DNA from: Misgurnus anguillicaudatus
Lineage: Eukaryota > Chordata > Actinopteri > Cypriniformes > Cobitidae
Assembly: GCF_027580225.2 (NCBI RefSeq)
Contig: NC_073359.2
Span: 10,793,001 to 10,857,000 of the forward strand
Length of the DNA: 64,000 nt
Direction: 5' to 3'
A program made the position numbers and the translations under genes. The notes under the pieces are model-generated. The model was given only the letters and a program-made list of their open reading frames with translations, was not told where the DNA came from and ran no database searches. The first letter of the stretch is position 1. Each line of letters opens with the position of its first letter. Shown here piece after piece: positions 60,023 to 64,000 of the stretch.

Positions 60023-60757
60023 TTAACAAATGATAGCCTAAAGACCGCGCAAAACACTGTGGGTTGATGCTAGAAGTAAGGACTGATGTAAAAACGGTAA
60101 ATAACACATTAGATAGGCAGAGATTTTTGTTTGCTCGAACATACTGAACCATATGCGCGTCTACTCTACACCACGGTCAAAAGCGTTTTCGACTACCTCT
60201 GAATGTGGTCGCAAGTGGACGAGCTCAAAATGGTTCACACCCCGTTTACGCGTGCTTAGCGTCACCTGCTTGTGATTTGATCGACTAAACGCATCTTTAT
60301 ACCAGGTGTAAACAGGGCCTTGGACATAAAACCACTTTTATTTATGTTGCAATTTTCTCAGTGTTTCACATTTATTTCCATACAGACAGAGACAGAGAAG
60401 CCCAGCTCTTGAATCTTTATTAGGTTATCATAATGTCATAAGATGAATGAATACATGCAGAAACAGCCACAAACACACAGGAAACATCCCATAAATCCAC
60501 AATCACAGGTCTTAAATGAATAAACTACAGAGCTATTCTAACCTGCAATGCCACGTGAATAGAGTGATAAACAAATACAGAAAACCTTTAAAAAAGTCTA
60601 TAGCGTGATGTTTATTCACTTAGGTTATATAGTTTGTTTGGATAGTAAGGATACATCTTTAGATCAGAACATTACAACGTATATTTTAATGTAAAGTTAT
60701 GTCATGTGTTGTCCATCTACTAATATCTTCAGTTCTCGTATTGTGTGTTACTCTTAA

Positions 60758-61662
60758 AGGAAAAGTCCATTTTCTTAAAAGAAAAATCCAGACAATCCAC
60801 TCACCACCATGTCATCCAAAATGTTGATGTCTTTCTCTGTTCAGTCGAGAAGAAATTATGTTTTTTGAGGAAAACATTGCTGGATTTTTCTCATTTTAAT
60901 GGACTTTAATAGAGCCCAACACTTAACACTTAAGTCAACACTTAACAGTTTTTTTCAACAGAGTTTCAAAGCACTATAAACGATCCCAAACGAGTCATAA
61001 GGGTCTTATCTAGCGAAACGACCGTCATTTTTGACAAGAAAAACAAAAAATACGCAGTTTTAAACCACAACCTTTCGGCTAGGTCCGGTCCAGCGCGACC
61101 TAACGTAAATGCGTAGTGACGTAGGGAGGTCACGTGTTACATATATAAAACGCACATTTGCGGACCATTTTAAACAATAAACTGACACAAAGACATTAAT
61201 TAGTATCAGTTGACATACAACAACGTCGGAACGGTCCTCTTTCAACACACTTGTAAACACTGGGGCGGAGTTTTGCATTCGTCCTCTGTGACCTCTTGAG
61301 GTCATGATGTTTTGCGTGAGGTCATGCTGACGCTTTCCTAGACGAGAAACTGTGGTTTCAAAGTGCATATTTGTCATTCCTATTGTCAAAAATGACAATC
61401 GTTTAGCCAGACAAGACCCCCATGCCTCGCCTGGGATCGTACATAGTCCTTTGAAACTCCGTTGAAAAAAACCGTTAAGTGCCGAGTCAAGTATTAACTG
61501 TTGGTGTCTATTAAAGTCCATTAAAACGAGAAAAATCCTGCAATGTTCTCCTCAAAAAACACAATCTCTTCTCGACTGAACAGAGAAAGACACCAACACC
61601 CTGGATGACATGGTGGTGAGCAAACCATCTGGATTTTTCTTTTAAGAAAATGGACTAATCAT
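60758..61662. mobile_element. Long-TIR TTAA element, copy 3
   Basis: Flanked by TTAA at 60754-60757 and 61663-61666; ends AGGAAAAGTCCATTTTCTTA and TAAGAAAATGGACTAATCA. Opposite internal orientation to copy 1: the shared open frame is on the minus strand (61060-61521). Confidence 0.8.
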
Positions 61663-61666
61663 TTAA

Positions 61667-62149
61667 CAAGAGCTGCCCTCATTCATCTCAAAATCAATGT
61701 TTCTTCAATAAACCTTTCTTAACACCATGATAATGTACAAAGAAAACGTAGATTTAATATGTAAAAGACACGTGATTTTGTTGTATTTTGGTATATGTGC
61801 AAAGTCGCAGAAGGTATTACCAACATATCATGCCATTATGAGACTAACTGATAATCTGTGTATCATAGTATATTTGCATATAGACGTTCCTTTTACTTGT
61901 ATATAAATATGCGCTCATATTGATATTACATATTAACACTGTAGATTAAAGGTTAACATACGTAGGTGTGGATCTGTACTGTAGACACCAGGGTTTTCAT
62001 GTCATAAAACATTTTACTTTATTCATGAGGCTAAATATGTGGAATTACCAGAAATACCTGCTATGATCCTGCAGCAATAGATATCATTACATTTAGTTGT
62101 ATATAACAATAATTGTGCTATTAATTGTGCTAATGTAATGATATAAATA
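61667..62149. other. AT-rich intergenic DNA
   Basis: No gene or delimited repeat recognised. Confidence 0.35.
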
Positions 62150-62151
62150 TA

Positions 62152-62231
62152 CAGTGACAAGAAAAAAGTATGTAAACCCCTAGGAATAAACAATGTGTAT
62201 ATAGGGGTTAACATACTTTTTCTTGCCACTG
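62152..62231. mobile_element. Tc1/mariner-type MITE, 80 bp
   Basis: Inverted ends CAGTGACAAGAAAAAAGTAT and ATACTTTTTCTTGCCACTG, each bordered by TA (62150-62151, 62232-62233). It folds almost completely on itself. The TA target fits Tc1/mariner. Confidence 0.85.
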
Positions 62232-62594
62232 TATGCAATATTACACAAGAGTACAATAAAGACAAAGAACAGAGGAAAAAGCAAACCGATCAAAAATGTC
62301 GGCAGAAGAATCAGGCATGACAGAGACAGACAGACAGGGAATGTAAGATATCCCATCAGACTTTGGAAAGAGTTAAAGCTCTTCAGAGACGCCACAGAGC
62401 AGAGAGGAAACCTGAGGATTCATTCAGATCAGACAGATGTCGTTTAATGTAGAAGCAGACAGTGATGAAGAAGATGAGAAGATGAGTTTAATCCTATAAT
62501 GCAGAGACACAGATGAGATAGAAACATAACACAGATGAGACACATCAGAGGAAAGAAATGAATACTATATAGAGTACAGTAAAAAGTGTTGCAG

Positions 62595-62729
62595 TACAAG
62601 TCATAAACCCGGCACTCTCCATGCAAACGAGCAGGACTCGGCTCTAAATAAAAAGATTATTTACACTTCCAATAAAATTTTCTGAAAGATGTTTTGGTCC
62701 CTTAAGGTAGTTGTTATCACGCTGATATA
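62595..62729. repeat. Repeat fragment matching 48200-48340, target of the Tc1 insertion
   Basis: AGTCATAAACC, CTCTCCATGCAAA, TTACACTTCCAATAAA and TATCACGCTGATATA occur in the same order as in the copy at 48200-48340. The match stops at the TA where the Tc1 element begins, so the copy near 48 kb shows the uninterrupted target. Confidence 0.7.
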
Positions 62730-63613
62730 CACTTACCTAAAGGATTATTAGGAACACCTGTTCAATTTCTCATTAATGCAACTATCTAATCAACCAATTA
62801 CATGGCAGTTGCTTCAATGCATTTAGGGGTGTGGTCCTGGTCAAGACAATCTCCTGAAATCCAAACTGAATGTCAGAATGGGAAAGAAAAGTGATTTAAG
62901 GAATTTTGAGCGTGGCATGGTTGTTGGCGCCAGACGGGCTGGCCTGAGTATTTCACAATCTGCTCCATTACTGGGATTTTCACGCACAACCATTTCTAGG
63001 GTTTACAAAGAATGGTGAGAAAAGGGAAAAACATCCAATATGTGGCAGTCCTGTGGGGGAAAATGCCTTGTTGATGCTAGAGGCGAGAGGAGAATAGGCC
63101 GACTGATTCAGGCTGATAGAAGAGCAACTTTGACTGAAATAAGCACTCGTTACAACCGAGGTATGCAGCAAAGCATTTGTGAAGCCACAACATGCACAAC
63201 CTTGAGGCGGATGGGCTACAACAGCAGAAGACCCCACCGGGTACCACTCATCTCCAGTACAAATAGGAAAAAGAGGCTACAATTTGCACAAGCTCACCAA
63301 AATTGGACAGTTGAAAATGTTGCCTGGTCTGATGAGTCTCGATTTCACAGACATTCAGATGGTAGAGTCAGAATTTGGCGTAAACAGAATGAGAACATGA
63401 ATCCATCATGCCTTATTACCACTGTGCAGGCTGGTGGTGTAATGGTGTGGGGGATGTTTTCTTGGCACACTTTAGGCCCCTTAGTGCCAATTTGGGCATC
63501 GTTTTAATGCCACGCCCTACCTGAGCATTGTTTCTGACCATGTCCATCCCTTTATAACCACCATGTACCCATCCTCTGATGGCTACTTCCAGCAGGATAA
63601 TGCACCATGTCAC
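62730..63613 (+). mobile_element. Tc1-like transposon, 3' part lost
   Basis: Begins CACTTACCTAAAGGATTATT after a TA at 62728-62729, a terminus typical of fish Tc1-like elements (AGGATTATTAGGAACACCTG). It carries a broken transposase gene and stops at the hAT-like element at 63614. Confidence 0.85.
62878..63613 (+). pseudogene. Broken Tc1-family transposase
   Basis: ATG at 62878. An N-terminal helix-turn-helix region (GLSISQSAPLLGFSRTTIS) is followed by an in-frame TGA at 63016-63018. The frame then continues with the second HTH region and the catalytic core, including WSDESRF (first catalytic Asp). A one-base insertion at about 63490-63493 shifts the frame; the next frame carries the second Asp in QQDNAPCH. 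The protein is cut there by another transposon, so the third acidic residue is missing. Full-length relatives are about 340 aa. Inactive. Confidence 0.88.
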
Positions 63614-64000
63614 TAGGGATGCTCCGATCGATCGGCCGCCGATCGGTATCGGCCGATAATGGCATTAAATGACTCGATCGGTGCTCGCTAAATCTGCCGA
63701 TCTCATAAACCGATCTTTGTGTTTACTTTTGTCATCAAAAGGATCCTGAATGCGGCGGCAATAAAAGACATTTTTTACGTAGCGCGAGCATTTTTGCAAC
63801 CTGTTGCTCATGTGCAGCGTGCAGATTTGTATGTCTCTCTTTGCCTTTACAGAGATATGCGTATTTACCGGAGGACGCGCTCCGGTAAACAGCGCGAGGC
63901 GTCTTCACATCCCCATCAAACAGCGTATACAACACATATCTATCACGGACAATTGCATCCTCATGTCAAAAGTTTCTTATTTGCATGCGTCTTAAAGTTT
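63614..64000. mobile_element. hAT-like element inserted in the Tc1, continues past the window
   Basis: Starts TAGGGATGCTCCGATCGATC followed by GGCCGCCGATCGGTATCGG, a terminus typical of a common fish hAT family. The other end and the duplication are outside the window. Two short frames here are not recognised. Confidence 0.65.

Overview
This is a window of eukaryotic nuclear DNA, most likely from a teleost fish and probably a cyprinid-like species. The evidence is a spliced vertebrate gene with consensus splice sites, dense fish-type DNA transposons (hAT, Tc1/mariner, PIF/Harbinger and many TTAA-flanked inverted-repeat elements), CpG-decayed satellites and large non-coding spaces. Nothing looks prokaryotic: there are no operons, and most long open frames come from repeats. 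Species and family names were assigned by eye, without any search.

Layout. At 406-3826 there is a minisatellite of about 81 copies of a 42-bp unit. From 6208 to 27763 lies a nested-insertion structure: a TTAA-flanked transposon is split by a second inverted-repeat element, which is split by a 20-kb head-to-tail array (7032-27000) of 11 units of 1.3-2.5 kb. These units start with a GCTGC/GCAGC hairpin and some end in a GCCCC-TTC-GGGGC hairpin followed by CTAA. The ends and the tandem arrangement look like a non-autonomous Helitron/Helentron (rolling-circle) family. From 28.9 to 35 kb there is a chain of hAT and TTAA elements, several with perfect target-site duplications.

Genes. The one confidently recognised gene is a SOUL/heme-binding-protein (HEBP) family gene on the minus strand. 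It has five coding exons between 52532 and 40160, a predicted non-coding first exon near 53.34-53.42 kb with an NRF1-type promoter palindrome, and an intact reading frame of 250 codons. Its introns are full of nested transposons, including a PIF/Harbinger remnant with a MADF-domain exon and an 840-bp near-palindrome lying 57 nt from the exon 2 splice donor. Further along on the same strand, at 36698-36623, is a candidate first coding exon (25 codons, then a phase-1 donor) of an unidentified gene that would continue outside the window or into the repeat region. A 60-codon plus-strand frame at 37952-38134 is of uncertain status.

Right end. 53.5-64 kb is intergenic and transposon-rich: a 707-bp hAT-like element, copies of two long-TIR TTAA families, a LINE-like 3' tail, an 80-bp mariner-type MITE, and a broken Tc1 transposase gene (62730-63613). 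The Tc1 copy is itself interrupted by a hAT-like element that runs off the window.
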